From: Saccharothrix algeriensis
GTDB taxonomy: Bacteria; Actinomycetota; Actinomycetes; Mycobacteriales; Pseudonocardiaceae
Direction of reading: 5' to 3'
NCBI RefSeq assembly: GCF_016907655.1
Contig: NZ_JAFBCL010000001.1
Coordinates: 3,010,001 to 3,074,000, forward strand
Length of the DNA stretch: 64,000 bases
Of this stretch, positions 16,509-26,971 are shown one piece after another. A model generated the notes under the pieces. The model made no database searches. It saw nothing but the letters and a program-made list of their open reading frames with translations, and was not told the origin of the DNA. A program made the position numbers and the translations under genes. How positions within the stretch are numbered: position 1 is the first letter of the stretch; each line of letters starts with the position of its first letter.

Positions 16509-17641
16509 CCGCCGACCCGACCACCGACCCCCTCGCCCACGTCCGGGACCTGTTCGACCTGGACGACGACGTCGTCTACCTGGACGGCAACTCGTTGGGC
16601 GCACCGCCGAAGAACGTGGCCGCGCGCGTCCAGGAGGTCATCACCCACCAGTGGGGCAGACGGCTGATCCGCGGCTGGTCGGAGGGCTGGTGGGAGGCGC
16701 CGGAACGGGTCGGCGACCGCATCGGCCGGCTGATCGGCGCGGCGCCCGGCCAGGTGGTCGTGGGCGACTCGACCAGCGTGAACGTGTTCAAGGCGCTGAT
16801 GGCGGCGGTCCGCGGCACCGACCGCGCGGAGATCGTCGTGGACGCCGGCACGTTCCCCACCGACGGCTACCTCGCCCGCTCGGTGGCGGAGCTGACCGGG
16901 CTGGAGCTGCGGCCGGCCGACCCGCGCGAGCCGGGCCTGTCCGAGCGGACGGCGGTCGTGCTGCTCAACCACGTCGACTACCTGACCGGCCGCCTGCTGG
17001 ACATGGCGGAGCTGACCGCGCGGGCGCACGAGGTGGGCGCGAAGGTCGTCTGGGACCTCTGCCACAGCGCGGGCGTGCTGCCGATCGAGCTGGACGCCCT
17101 GGGCGTGGACCTCGCCGTCGGCTGCACGTACAAGTTCCTCAACGGCGGCCCCGGCTCGCCCTCGTTCCTCTACGTGCCGACCGCGGCGCAGCCGGGGTTC
17201 CACCAGCCGCTGACCGGGTGGACGGGGCACCGGGCGCCGTTCGCAATGGCACCCGACTACGTGCCCGGCCCCGGCGTCTCGCGCGCCCGCGTGGGCACCC
17301 CGGACATCCTCTCGATGCTGGCCCTGGACGCGGCGCTGGACGTCTGGGACCGGGTCGAGCTGGCCGACGTGCGCGCCAAGGGCCTGGCCCTCACCGCGCA
17401 CTTCCGCGCCCTGGTCGAGGACCTGCCCGGCGTCGGGGTGCTGACCCCGGCCGACGAGTGGCGCGGCCACCAGGTCTCGCTGCGCCACCCGGACGCCGAG
17501 GGGATCATGCGGCGGCTGGTCGACCGGCAGGTCATCGGCGACTTCCGCCCGCCGGACGTGCTCCGGTTCGGCTTCGCGCCGCTGTACAACTCCTTCCGGG
17601 ACGCGGAGCGCGCCGCGGCCGCCCTCCGGCAGGTGCTCTAG
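16505..17641 (+). CDS. kynU: Kynureninase
   Basis: A 378-residue PLP enzyme (aminotransferase class V fold) that splits kynurenine to anthranilate and alanine. Seen are LDGNSLGAPP, the PLP-contact stretch DLCHSAGVLPIEL and the PLP lysine in GCTYKFLNGGPGSP, followed by GWTGH and the C-terminal RFGFAPLYNSF. The GTG at 16505 overlaps the dioxygenase stop. Kynurenine formamidase (kynB), which should act between these two enzymes, is not in the window; it may lie elsewhere or be replaced. The last 4 bp overlap the convergent Fic-like gene. Confidence 0.93.
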   Translation: MTADPTTDPLAHVRDLFDLDDDVVYLDGNSLGAPPKNVAARVQEVITHQWGRRLIRGWSEGWWEAPERVGDRIGRLIGAAPGQVVVGDSTSVNVFKALMAAVRGTDRAEIVVDAGTFPTDGYLARSVAELTGLELRPADPREPGLSERTAVVLLNHVDYLTGRLLDMAELTARAHEVGAKVVWDLCHSAGVLPIELDALGVDLAVGCTYKFLNGGPGSPSFLYVPTAAQPGFHQPLTGWTGHRAPFAMAPDYVPGPGVSRARVGTPDILSMLALDAALDVWDRVELADVRAKGLALTAHFRALVEDLPGVGVLTPADEWRGHQVSLRHPDAEGIMRRLVDRQVIGDFRPPDVLRFGFAPLYNSFRDAERAAAALRQVL

Positions 17642-18363
17642 GCGGAGGCGGCGTCCGCGATGCCGCGCGCCTCGCGGGCGCCCGCCTCCAGCGCCCGGCA
17701 GCAGAACAGCAGCCACCGGGCCACCCCGGCCGGCTCCCCGGTGGAGAAGCCGTGCAGCGCGGCGGCGTAGTCGTCGCGCCGGCGCAGGCACCACACCTCG
17801 GGCACGCCCAGCGACTTGGGGTCCAGGCCGGTCGCGATGGACGTCAGCCGGGCGGCGGCCCGCGCGACGACGCCGTTGGCGGTCGGGAACGGCGCCAGCG
17901 ACATCAGCTCGCCGTGGACCACGGCGACCACCAGCGGTCCGGGCACGGCGGTGCCGCCGGTGACCAGGCCGGCCAGCAGGTCCAGCCGCTCGGAGATCCC
18001 CGGCGCCGGGCGCGGGCGGCCCGGTTCCGCGCCCAGGTCCGCGCCGGCCAGCACGTGCAGCCGGGCCAGCGCCTGCAGCGGCGCCCGCTGCCAGGTGGGC
18101 AGCACCGCGCCCAGCGACTCGGCGACCCGCAGCGCGCCCGCCAGCACGGGGTCGGTCACCGCCCCGTCCTCGGGGATCCCGCTCGGGCCGCCGTCCAGGG
18201 CCGCCGACGCGCGCGCGGCCCGCACCGAAGCCTCCGCGGCGGTGGTGGCCCAGCCGCGCAGGTTGACCCGGTGCCGGTGGACCCCGAACACGGCGTCGCG
18301 GGCGGACTGGACGGCGTCGGCCACACCGGGCAGGTCCAGCAGCGGGGCGAGCGGATCGGTCAC
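17638..18363 (-). CDS. Fic-like protein with degenerate active-site motif
   Basis: About 241 residues, all helical in appearance. It matches the actinobacterial family near acs that is often listed as 'oxidoreductase' but has a Fic-domain outline: a long helix, then APFPTANGVVARAA where Fic enzymes have HPFxxGNGRxxR. The catalytic His and the Gly/Arg anchors are replaced, so AMP transfer is unlikely. The GTG at 18363 (VTDPLAPLLDLPGV) fits the family's usual start and has a TAGTGT box 8 nt upstream, suggesting a leaderless mRNA. ATG at 18420 in frame is an alternative. It occupies the Rv3662c-like position before acs. Function unknown. Confidence 0.65.
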   Translation of the reverse strand: MTDPLAPLLDLPGVADAVQSARDAVFGVHRHRVNLRGWATTAAEASVRAARASAALDGGPSGIPEDGAVTDPVLAGALRVAESLGAVLPTWQRAPLQALARLHVLAGADLGAEPGRPRPAPGISERLDLLAGLVTGGTAVPGPLVVAVVHGELMSLAPFPTANGVVARAAARLTSIATGLDPKSLGVPEVWCLRRRDDYAAALHGFSTGEPAGVARWLLFCCRALEAGAREARGIADAASA

Positions 18364-18456
18364 GCCCGAGAACACTACCCGCTGGTAAGTGGATTCCTCG
18401 ATCAGCACGGAATTGGCCATTCAGGATGGCCACTGCCGAGCACTACCGTCCCCGGC

Positions 18457-19026
18457 ATGAGCTGGTACGACCGCCCCACCCTCATCGGCGAGCACGTGCG
18501 CCTCGAACCGCTGACCCTCGACCACGCCGAGGGCCTGCTGGAGGCGGGCAAGGACCCGGACGTCTGGACGTGGCTCAGCGTCCGGCAGCCCACCACCGTC
18601 AACGAGGCCCGCACGATGGTCGAGGAGGTGCTCGCCGACCCGGACCGCCGCGCCTGGGCGCAGATCGACCCGCGCACCGGCGAGGTCGCCGGCACCACCT
18701 CCTACTACGAGATCGACCCGCGCAACCGCGGCCTCTACATCGGCTACACCTGGATCGGCACGCGCTGGCAGCGCACCGCGCTCAACCGCGACGCCAAGCT
18801 CCTGCTGCTCACCCGGGCGTTCGAGGACCTGGGGGCGCACCGCGTCGGCTGGCACACCGACGGCTGCAACACGCGGTCGCAGCGCGCCATCGAACGGCTC
18901 GGCGCGACCCGCGAGGGCGTCCTGCGGGTGCACCGGGTCCGGCCGGACGGGTCGCTGCGCGACACGGTCGTCTACTCGATGACCGCCGACGAGTGGCCGG
19001 GCGTCAAAGCGGCCCTGCGGGCGTGA
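18457..19026 (+). CDS. GNAT family N-acetyltransferase (RimJ/RimL-like)
   Basis: A 189-residue GNAT enzyme of the RimJ/RimL type, acetyl-CoA-dependent. The N-terminal LIGEHVRLEPLTLDHAEGLL, the central GYTWIGTRWQRTALNRDAK (the acetyl-CoA pyrophosphate loop region) and NTRSQRAIERLGATREGVLR are all family features. The ATG at 18457 lies 7 nt after TACCGT, a probable -10 box, so translation is likely leaderless. The substrate cannot be told from sequence. Confidence 0.85.
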   Translation: MSWYDRPTLIGEHVRLEPLTLDHAEGLLEAGKDPDVWTWLSVRQPTTVNEARTMVEEVLADPDRRAWAQIDPRTGEVAGTTSYYEIDPRNRGLYIGYTWIGTRWQRTALNRDAKLLLLTRAFEDLGAHRVGWHTDGCNTRSQRAIERLGATREGVLRVHRVRPDGSLRDTVVYSMTADEWPGVKAALRA

Positions 19027-19127
19027 GACTGGTCACGAACAGGGCCTCCGGTCGCGTCAGGGGGTGTCACCCAGCGGGATCGCCATGGTCAGCGGGGGCC
19101 GGCGCGGGTTACACAGTTACCCACGTG

Positions 19128-19145
19128 TTTCGAGCGTGCTCGAAA
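19128..19145. promoter_or_regulatory. 18-bp palindromic operator candidate upstream of acs
   Basis: TTTCGAGC-GT-GCTCGAAA is a perfect palindrome about 87 bp upstream of the acs start. A probable -10 (TACCGT within GCACTACCGTCAG, about 19186-19191) lies about 40 bp downstream, so a bound protein would sit just upstream of the -35 region. The regulator is unknown. The 205-bp gap between the GNAT gene and acs contains nothing else notable. Confidence 0.5.
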
Positions 19146-19231
19146 TTGGTCTGAACCTTTTTGGTGCGCAGTGAACCGGATCGCACTACCGTCAGTGCGC
19201 ACCCGACGGATTTTCAGGAGGTCCGCCCACC

Positions 19232-21217
<1,986 letters not shown>

Positions 21218-21445
21218 GCACGGCGCCGCGGGTGCCGCCGCGCTGCGGGCGGCACCCGCGGGCACGACCGCCGCGACGAGGTGGGCCGGGGAGCCCGGCC
21301 GGCGCGGGACCGCCGCCGGCGGCCTCGCCGCCCACCGCGGCGCCGCCGGTCCGGCGTGGTCGGGCGCACCGGCGCGCCGGCGGGTGGGCGGAAGGCGACA
21401 CGTGATCCGCCGGTCGCACGGCCCCGAGCGCGCGTGCATGGCACG

Positions 21446-21925
21446 ATGAGCGGCGTGACCACCGCTCGGGAGAACACCAACGGCAGCGGGCTGCCACCTG
21501 TTCCGTCCATCCCGTTGACCGCGGAGAGCGCGGCGAAGATCGCGGAGGAGACGTCCATCGGCGGTCTGGTGCGCGATGCGACCGCCCACCTGTCCACGCT
21601 GGTCAGGGCCGAGGTCGAACTCGCCAAGTCGGAGATCGCCGGCGAGGTGCGCAAGGGCGTCAAGGGCAGCGTCTACTTCATCGTGGCACTGACCGTGCTG
21701 CTGTTCAGCTCCTTCTTCTTCTTCCTCTTCGGCGCCGAGCTGCTGGACGTGTGGCTGCCGCGGTGGGCCGCGTTCCTGATCGTGTTCGGCCTGATGCTGG
21801 TGGCCGCCGCCGGGTTCGCGCTGCTGGGCTACCGCAAGGTGCGCAAGCTGCGCGCGCCCCGGCGGACCATCGACTCGGCCAGGGACACCGTCGCGGTGCT
21901 GCGCCACCGCGGCGACGGGTCCTGA
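21446..21925 (+). CDS. Phage-holin-family membrane protein (Rv3669-like)
   Basis: A 159-residue membrane protein of the actinobacterial holin superfamily (PF07332 type), conserved at this chromosomal locus and not a phage gene. An N-terminal cytoplasmic region (about 1-75) with an amphipathic stretch LVRAEVELAKSEIAGEVRKG leads into two membrane helices (about 76-100 and 107-130). A basic C-terminal tail follows. The ATG at 21446 is chosen; GTG at 21455 is possible. Its stop nearly touches the downstream hydrolase. Rv3669 holds the same place beside ephE and marP. Function unknown. Confidence 0.8.
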   Translation: MSGVTTARENTNGSGLPPVPSIPLTAESAAKIAEETSIGGLVRDATAHLSTLVRAEVELAKSEIAGEVRKGVKGSVYFIVALTVLLFSSFFFFLFGAELLDVWLPRWAAFLIVFGLMLVAAAGFALLGYRKVRKLRAPRRTIDSARDTVAVLRHRGDGS

Positions 21926-21939
21926 GCCGCACCGCGCGG

Positions 21940-22860
21940 TTGCCGCCGGACCCGTCCACCGCCCGGGTCGCCGGACCCTGGGCGCACCGGGACGTGTCCG
22001 CCAACGGCATCCGCCTGCACGTGGCCGAGCTGGGCGACGGCCCGCTCGTGCTGCTGCTGCACGGGTTCCCGGAGTTCTGGTGGTCCTGGCGGCACCAGCT
22101 CGTCGCGCTGGCCGAGGCCGGCTACCGGGCGGTGGCGGTCGACCTGCGCGGCTACGGCGACTCGGACAAACCCCCGCGCGGTTACGACGGCTTCACGCTG
22201 GCGGGTGATGTCGCCGGCCTGGTGAAGGCGCTCGGCGCGTCCCGCGCGCACGTCGTCGGGCACGCGTGGGGCGGGATGCTCGCGTGGACGGTCGCGGCCA
22301 TGCACCCCCGGCTGGTGCGCTCGGTCACCGCCGTGTCCGCGCCGCACCCGCTGGCGCTGCGCCGGGCCGTCCGGCGGCACCCGCGCGGCCAGGGGCGCGC
22401 CGCCGGGCACCTGTTCCGCTTCCAGCTGCCGGTGTACCCGGAGCGCCGGCTGACCGCCGACGGCGGCGCGGCGGTGGGCCGGCTGCTCGCCGCGTGGTCC
22501 GGTCCCAAGTGGACCGTCGCGCCGGAGTTCGACGAGGTCGTGCGGCGCAACCGGGAGGCGATGCTCGTGCCGGGCGTCGCGCACTCGGCGCTGGAGTACT
22601 ACCGCTGGGCGGTCCGCTCGCAGCTGCGCGGCGACGGCCGCCGCTTCGCCGAGGCCGTCGACCGCCGGCTGGACGTGCCGGTGCTGCAGCTGCACGGCGC
22701 GCTGGACCCGGTGATGCTGGAGTCCACCGCGGTCGACTCCGGCCGCTGGACCGGGCCGGGCGCCCGGTTCCACAGCCTGCCCGAGGTGGGCCACTTCCCG
22801 CACCAGGAGGCGCCGCACACCTCCTCCCGGCTGATCACGGGGTTCCTGGCGGCGCGCTGA
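21940..22860 (+). CDS. Alpha/beta hydrolase, EphE-like, with non-standard nucleophile elbow
   Basis: A 306-residue alpha/beta-fold hydrolase of the epoxide hydrolase-like group at the Rv3670 (ephE) position. It has the oxyanion motif HGFPEFWWSW, a late Asp (GALDPVML) and the catalytic-type His (EVGHFPHQEAP). The nucleophile elbow reads VVGHAWGG: epoxide hydrolases have Asp where this has Ala. The codon (GCG) is clear. So it may not be an active epoxide hydrolase. The start is uncertain: TTG at 21940 gives the family length and PPDP... opening; CTG at 21922 and a later GTG are alternatives. It is likely co-transcribed with the holin-family gene. Confidence 0.75.
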   Translation: MPPDPSTARVAGPWAHRDVSANGIRLHVAELGDGPLVLLLHGFPEFWWSWRHQLVALAEAGYRAVAVDLRGYGDSDKPPRGYDGFTLAGDVAGLVKALGASRAHVVGHAWGGMLAWTVAAMHPRLVRSVTAVSAPHPLALRRAVRRHPRGQGRAAGHLFRFQLPVYPERRLTADGGAAVGRLLAAWSGPKWTVAPEFDEVVRRNREAMLVPGVAHSALEYYRWAVRSQLRGDGRRFAEAVDRRLDVPVLQLHGALDPVMLESTAVDSGRWTGPGARFHSLPEVGHFPHQEAPHTSSRLITGFLAAR

Positions 22861-22898
22861 GCGGCGCCGGAACCCGACCGCGCCGCGGCTCGGCCGCC

Positions 22899-23313
22899 CG
22901 CGGGGCGCAGCACGGCCGTGAACAGCGTGGAGATCGCCAGGAAGAGCCCGGACCGCAGGTCGGCCGGCCACCGGGCCGCCGCCCCGGCGTCCGGCCGGCC
23001 GGCGCGCACGGCCCGCTCGGCGTTGCGCCCGAGCCCCAGGGTGTCGTCGGCGGGCCCGAAGTCCCGGAACACCGGTGCGGTGATCCGCAGCTCCACGTCG
23101 AACCCGGCCTCCTCCGCCGGCCGGGCCACCCACCGGCCCGCGGTCGCGTCGGCCGGCCCCGACAGGTCCGTCCCCGGCCCGCACCCCACGTCGAGCACGG
23201 TGTGCCGCGCGCACGTCCAGCAGCCGTGACTTGCAGTCCTCGGCGGTCTCGTTCGCCGCCACCGCGTCGAGGTACCCGATCGCGCCCACGGGACCGGGCA
23301 CCCAGTCGACCAC
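22899..23313 (-). pseudogene. Decayed class I SAM-dependent methyltransferase
   Basis: Pieces of one methyltransferase lie in two frames. The start, MVDWVPGPVGAIGYLDAVAA, runs from 23313 to about 23217. After a frame change comes motif I, LDVGCGPGTDL (about 23195-23163). It is joined directly to what is normally the C-terminal part (WVARPAEEAGFDVELRITAP through FLAISTLFTAV, to about 22899). About 120-150 residues of the middle are missing, including the usual acidic post-I motif, and no proper stop follows. The gene is therefore dead: at least one frameshift and one internal deletion. It sits between the EphE-like gene and marP. Family known from the pattern of UbiE/Coq5-like enzymes in actinomycetes. 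Confidence 0.75.
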
Positions 23314-23325
23314 CGGGCGCGGTGC

Positions 23326-24513
23326 TCAGGACGCGCAGGTCTGGGTGGAGGTCCGCCGCACCAGGGACGGCGCGCTCGCCACCTCGTCGGCGACCTCCTG
23401 CGCGGTCAGCACGAAACCCGTCTCCTGGTCGTCCACGGCCGCGCCGAACACCACGCCCATCACCCGGCCCTGCGGGTCGACCAGCGGGCCGCCGGAGTTG
23501 CCGCTGCGCACCTTCGCCCGCACGGTGTAAACGTCCCGCGTGACGGTCGCCGCGTCGTAGATGTCCGGCCCGCGCAGCATCGGGATGCGCTCGCGCACGC
23601 GCGCCTCGGACGCCGTGTACGGGCCGTCCAGCGGGTACCCGAGCACGATCCCGTCCTCGCCCTGCTCGATCTCGTCGGTCCGGAACTCCAGCGGGGCCGC
23701 GCTCAGGTCCGGCACGGCCAGGATCGCGATGTCGGTCTGCGCGTCGTAGTGCACCACCGTCGCGTCGAACTGCCCGCGCCCGACCTCGACCGCCACCTCG
23801 GTGGTGCCGGCGACGACGTGCGCGTTGGTCATCACCCGCTCCGGCGAGATGACGAACCCGGTGCCCTCCAGCGCCCGCGAGCACGACGGCGCGCGCCCGC
23901 GCACCTTCAGCACCGACGGCCGCAGCTCCTGCACGACCGGGCTCGCCGACAGCGCCGGGTCGGGCGGCCCGACCTCCTTCAGCGGGGTCCGGTCGAACGG
24001 GTCGACCGCCGCCGGGAAGCCCGACACGTCGAACAGGTCCTGCAGCTCCTCCGACAGCGTCCGGGCGGCCTGCGGCATGGTGTCGTCGACCGTCGACAGG
24101 ATCACCGACTGGTTGAGCGCCTTCGCCAGCGACGGCAGCCCCGCCACCACGGTCAGCGGCAGCGCGATCATCCACGCCACCACGAACACCACCGCGCCCT
24201 GCACGATCGCGCCCAGCGCGTTGTCCGCGCCGCGCAGCGGGCTGGAGTTCACCCGCGGCTTGATGATCCGCCCCACGTACACGCCCAGCGTCTCGCCGAG
24301 CGCCACCAGCAGGACGACGATCCCGACCGCGAACACGACCTTGGTCACGACGTTGTCGAACCGGGCGACCACCAGCGGCGCGAGCTGCGTGCCCAGCACC
24401 AGCCCGACCAGCACGCCCACGAACGCGGGCAGCGCGACGACCATGCCCTGCCGGGCGCCCGAGACCGCGGCGAAGGCGGCCAGCGCCAGCACCAGCAGGT
24501 CAACCCAGTTCAC
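23326..24513 (-). CDS. marP: MarP family periplasmic serine protease
   Basis: A 395-residue membrane-anchored trypsin-like protease. Four hydrophobic segments (about residues 5-25, 27-45, 55-75, 95-120; CvpA-like) precede an exported protease domain. The catalytic triad is visible: His in TNAHVV, Asp in QTDIAIL and Ser in RSGNSGGPLV. Two cysteines (CS-R in the domain and the C-terminal CAS) may form the regulatory disulphide described for M. tuberculosis MarP (Rv3671c), which is needed for acid resistance. The GTG at 24513 has GGAGGG upstream; TTG at 24522 is too close to that site. First of a minus-strand run with nudL, redoxin and nth. Confidence 0.9.
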   Translation of the reverse strand: MNWVDLLVLALAAFAAVSGARQGMVVALPAFVGVLVGLVLGTQLAPLVVARFDNVVTKVVFAVGIVVLLVALGETLGVYVGRIIKPRVNSSPLRGADNALGAIVQGAVVFVVAWMIALPLTVVAGLPSLAKALNQSVILSTVDDTMPQAARTLSEELQDLFDVSGFPAAVDPFDRTPLKEVGPPDPALSASPVVQELRPSVLKVRGRAPSCSRALEGTGFVISPERVMTNAHVVAGTTEVAVEVGRGQFDATVVHYDAQTDIAILAVPDLSAAPLEFRTDEIEQGEDGIVLGYPLDGPYTASEARVRERIPMLRGPDIYDAATVTRDVYTVRAKVRSGNSGGPLVDPQGRVMGVVFGAAVDDQETGFVLTAQEVADEVASAPSLVRRTSTQTCAS

Positions 24514-24532
24514 GCCGCCCAACCCTCCGCCG

Positions 24533-25195
24533 TCACGTAGCGCGCAACGCTAGCTCAAGGTCGCGCACGTCGGTGGTGTCCCACGGGCGCTCCCAACCGC
24601 CCAGCGCGAGCATCCGGTCGAGCAGGCCCGCGGTGAAGCCCCACACCAACATGCCAGGCGCGGAGAACGCGGGCCCGACGTAACCCGACGAGTGGGCCAC
24701 CCGGAACCGGTTCGCCGGATCGGCCAGGTGCGAAACCGGGACCCTCGCCACGGCGGCGGTCTCGGCCGGGTCGACCGGCGCGACCGGCGACGGCGCGGCC
24801 CAGTGCGCGAGCACGGGCGTGACCAGGAACCGGGACACCGGCACGTACAGCTCGGGCAGCGCCGCCACCGGGCGGACGCCGGAGCGCACCACCCCGGTCT
24901 CCTCGAACGCCTCGCGCAGCGCCGTGTCCACCGGCCCGTCGTCGGTCGGGTCGGCCGCCCCGCCGGGGAACGCGACCTGGCCCGGGTGCGACCCGAGGGT
25001 GTCCGAGCGCCGCAGCAGCAGCACGTCCGGCCCGTCCGGGCCGTCGCCGAACAGCATCAGCACGGCCGCCCGCCGGCCCGAGCCGTCCGGCGGCGGCGTG
25101 ATCCTGGTCAGCGCCCGGGCGTCGACCTCGGCGGCGGCCTTGACCAGCCCGGCCATCCACTCGGGGACGTCCTGCGGGCTCGCCAGGGCGGTCAC
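24533..25195 (-). CDS. NUDIX hydrolase, CoA pyrophosphatase-like (NudL/Rv3672c)
   Basis: A 220-residue Nudix protein of the CoA diphosphatase group. The Nudix box is GGAADPTDDG...REAFEETGV (G, REAFEE), preceded by the LLLRRSDTLGSHPGQVAFPGG block that marks NudL-type enzymes. The GTG start at 25195 overlaps the redoxin stop (GTGA); longer frames run into that gene. Occupies the Rv3672c position. The cleavage of CoA to 4'-phosphopantetheine and 3',5'-ADP is known for the family, not shown here. Confidence 0.87.
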   Translation of the reverse strand: MTALASPQDVPEWMAGLVKAAAEVDARALTRITPPPDGSGRRAAVLMLFGDGPDGPDVLLLRRSDTLGSHPGQVAFPGGAADPTDDGPVDTALREAFEETGVVRSGVRPVAALPELYVPVSRFLVTPVLAHWAAPSPVAPVDPAETAAVARVPVSHLADPANRFRVAHSSGYVGPAFSAPGMLVWGFTAGLLDRMLALGGWERPWDTTDVRDLELALRAT

Positions 25196-25785
25196 CCGAC
25201 CACCTCGCGCACCTGGTCGACGCTGGTCAGCACGATGGGATCGGTCACCTCGACCAGCGACCCGCCCCCGTCCACCACGTAGGTCACCGGCAGCCGCGGC
25301 GGCGTGCGCACCGCCCGGCGCACCGCGTCCTGCTCGCTGAACACCGCGGGCAGGCGGACGCCGAGCTTCGCCAGCAGCTCCAGCCCGTCCCCCTCCTTGC
25401 TCCCCACCAGCACCGTCAGCACGGGGACCGCGCCCGGCTGGGCGGCGTACTCGTCGAGCACGCGCAGCTCGTCGTGGCAGGGGAGGCACCAGGTCGCCCA
25501 GAAGTTCACCACCGCGCGGCCGGGCGGCAGCGAGCCCACGTCGACCTGCTCGCCGTCGCCGAGGCAGGTCGCGGACACCCCGCGCAGCACCTGCGGACCG
25601 CCCTCGCCGCGCGGGCACGCCCGCAGCGCGGCCCGCTCGCGCAGCAGCCCCAGGTCCTGCGGCGGCGGCCCCACCCGCTCGACCGCGCCCTCCTGCACCG
25701 CGTCCGGCGTGCGCGGCCAGAGGGCCACCGCCCCGGCGACGGCCAGCACCAGCACGACGACCGCCCAGCGCGCTCCCCGGCTCAC
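25192..25785 (-). CDS. TlpA-family membrane-anchored thiol-disulphide redoxin (Rv3673c-like)
   Basis: A 197-residue thioredoxin-fold protein. One N-terminal membrane anchor (about 7-23) puts the domain outside the membrane. The active site is [15 protein letters not shown], with CLPC. Later the cis-Pro loop RLPVTYVVD is seen. Two further cysteines (about 56 and 71) form a conserved extra pair in this family. The GTG at 25785 overlaps the nth stop (GTGA). Being in one unit with marP suggests it may help oxidise or reduce wall-side proteins. Confidence 0.87.
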   Translation of the reverse strand: MSRGARWAVVVLVLAVAGAVALWPRTPDAVQEGAVERVGPPPQDLGLLRERAALRACPRGEGGPQVLRGVSATCLGDGEQVDVGSLPPGRAVVNFWATWCLPCHDELRVLDEYAAQPGAVPVLTVLVGSKEGDGLELLAKLGVRLPAVFSEQDAVRRAVRTPPRLPVTYVVDGGGSLVEVTDPIVLTSVDQVREVVG

Positions 25786-26552
25786 GCCAGCCTCTCCCCC
25801 GCCCGCACGCGCTCGGCCAGCGCGATCAGGTGCGGCGCCTCCTCGCCCTTGACCAGCTTCTCGGCCTTCGCCGGGTCCACCTGGCCGATGCCGTAGGACG
25901 GGCACTGCGGCGCCAGCAGGCACGCGCCGCACGCCGGTGTGCGGGCGTGGCAGACGCGCCGGCCGTGGAAGATCGTGCGGTGCGACAGGAGCGTCCAGTC
26001 CTTGCGCTCGACCAGCTTGCCGACGGCGTGCTCGACCTTGACCGGGTCCTCCTCCGCGGTCCAGCCCCAGCGGCGGACCAGGCGGCCGAAGTGGGTGTCC
26101 ACCGTGATGCCGGGCACGCCGAACGCGTCGCCGAGCACCACGTTCGCCGTCTTCCGCCCGACACCGGGCAGCGTGACCAGGTCCGCCTGCCGACCGGGCA
26201 CCTCGCCGCCGAACCGCTCGACCAGCGCCGCGCCCAGGCCGATCAGCGAAGCGGCCTTGTTGCGGTAGAAGCCGGTGGAGTGGATCAGTTCCTCCAGCTC
26301 GGCGCGGTCGGCGGAGGCGTAGTCGGCGGCCTTGCGGTAGCGCCGGAACAGCGCCGGCGTGACCTGGTTGACCCGGACGTCCGTGGTCTGCGCGGACAGC
26401 ACGACCGCGACCAGCAGCTCCAGCGGGTTCGCGAAGTCCAGTTCGCAGTGCGCGTCGGGGTACCCCAGCTGGAGGATCCGCACCATCCGCCGCGCCCGCC
26501 GGGTGAGGCCGAGCGGAGTCTCCGGCTTTTTCACCGTGCTGCGAGCCGCCAT
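25782..26552 (-). CDS. nth: Endonuclease III
   Basis: A 256-residue DNA glycosylase/AP lyase for oxidised pyrimidines. The HhH motif [21 protein letters not shown] contains the catalytic Lys (GRKTA), and [13 protein letters not shown] supplies the catalytic Asp. The four Fe-S cysteines follow the C-x6-C-x2-C-x5-C pattern ([17 protein letters not shown]). The ATG at 26552 gives a short basic extension ([11 protein letters not shown]) common in actinomycetes. It is the first gene of the nth-redoxin-nudL-marP unit, all by 4-bp overlaps up to nudL. Confidence 0.95.
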   Translation of the reverse strand: MAARSTVKKPETPLGLTRRARRMVRILQLGYPDAHCELDFANPLELLVAVVLSAQTTDVRVNQVTPALFRRYRKAADYASADRAELEELIHSTGFYRNKAASLIGLGAALVERFGGEVPGRQADLVTLPGVGRKTANVVLGDAFGVPGITVDTHFGRLVRRWGWTAEEDPVKVEHAVGKLVERKDWTLLSHRTIFHGRRVCHARTPACGACLLAPQCPSYGIGQVDPAKAEKLVKGEEAPHLIALAERVRAGERLA

Positions 26553-26593
26553 GCCACTTACGTTACTGCGTCTAATTGCCGCTGCTCCGCAGA

Positions 26594-26725
26594 CTGTGTC
26601 ATGGCCGCTGCTCCGCAGACGGCGGCGAGGTCGCTCGAAAGTCGGCGCGTTGCGCGCGAGCCTCGCGACGATCGAAAAGCGTGATCGTCACGAGGCTCGG
26701 GCACAACACACCGACGCGACCTCGC
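26594..26725 (-). repeat. Structured palindromic repeat, copy A
   Basis: The reverse complement of this segment is nearly identical to copy B at 28145-28276 except inside the central stem. Its 101-bp core (26625-26725) has outer arms GCGAGGTCGC/GCGACCTCGC and an inner stem of 16 bp (26658-26673 with 26683-26698, one G-U on the minus sense) around the loop ACGCTTTTC. A 31-bp tail (CGCCGTCTGCGGAGCAGCGG...ACACAG) follows; the 16 bp next to it repeat part of the tail again. It lies between nth and the small membrane gene, in a 419-bp gap with no gene. No ORF is supported. Confidence 0.85.
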
Positions 26726-26971
26726 GGGGCGTCCTAAGTGGGCGTCAGGTGCGATCTTGGGTGGCGGAGGCGGGTCTGGGGTTGGGCCGAGCGGGAGGGA
26801 GTCGGGATGGGGTGGGTGGAGTCGGTTCGAGGGGGTTGACGCGGGTACTCACGGGACGGCGAGCAACCGGCGGGCGGGATGCGCGTCCCTCCATACAAGA
26901 CGACTCCCGCACGCCGGTCGAGACCCCCTCGGATGCGCCACCCAAGGTGATGCGCAAGGATCGGAGCCATC

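Noticed and set aside
21446..21925. Holin family name suggesting a prophage
   Set aside because: The gene is part of the conserved acs-ephE-marP order and has no phage genes around it.
23749..24553. Two overlapping plus-strand frames of 250-263 codons opposite marP
   Set aside because: They mirror the marP coding strand. The minus-strand frame has the full protease triad and membrane helices.
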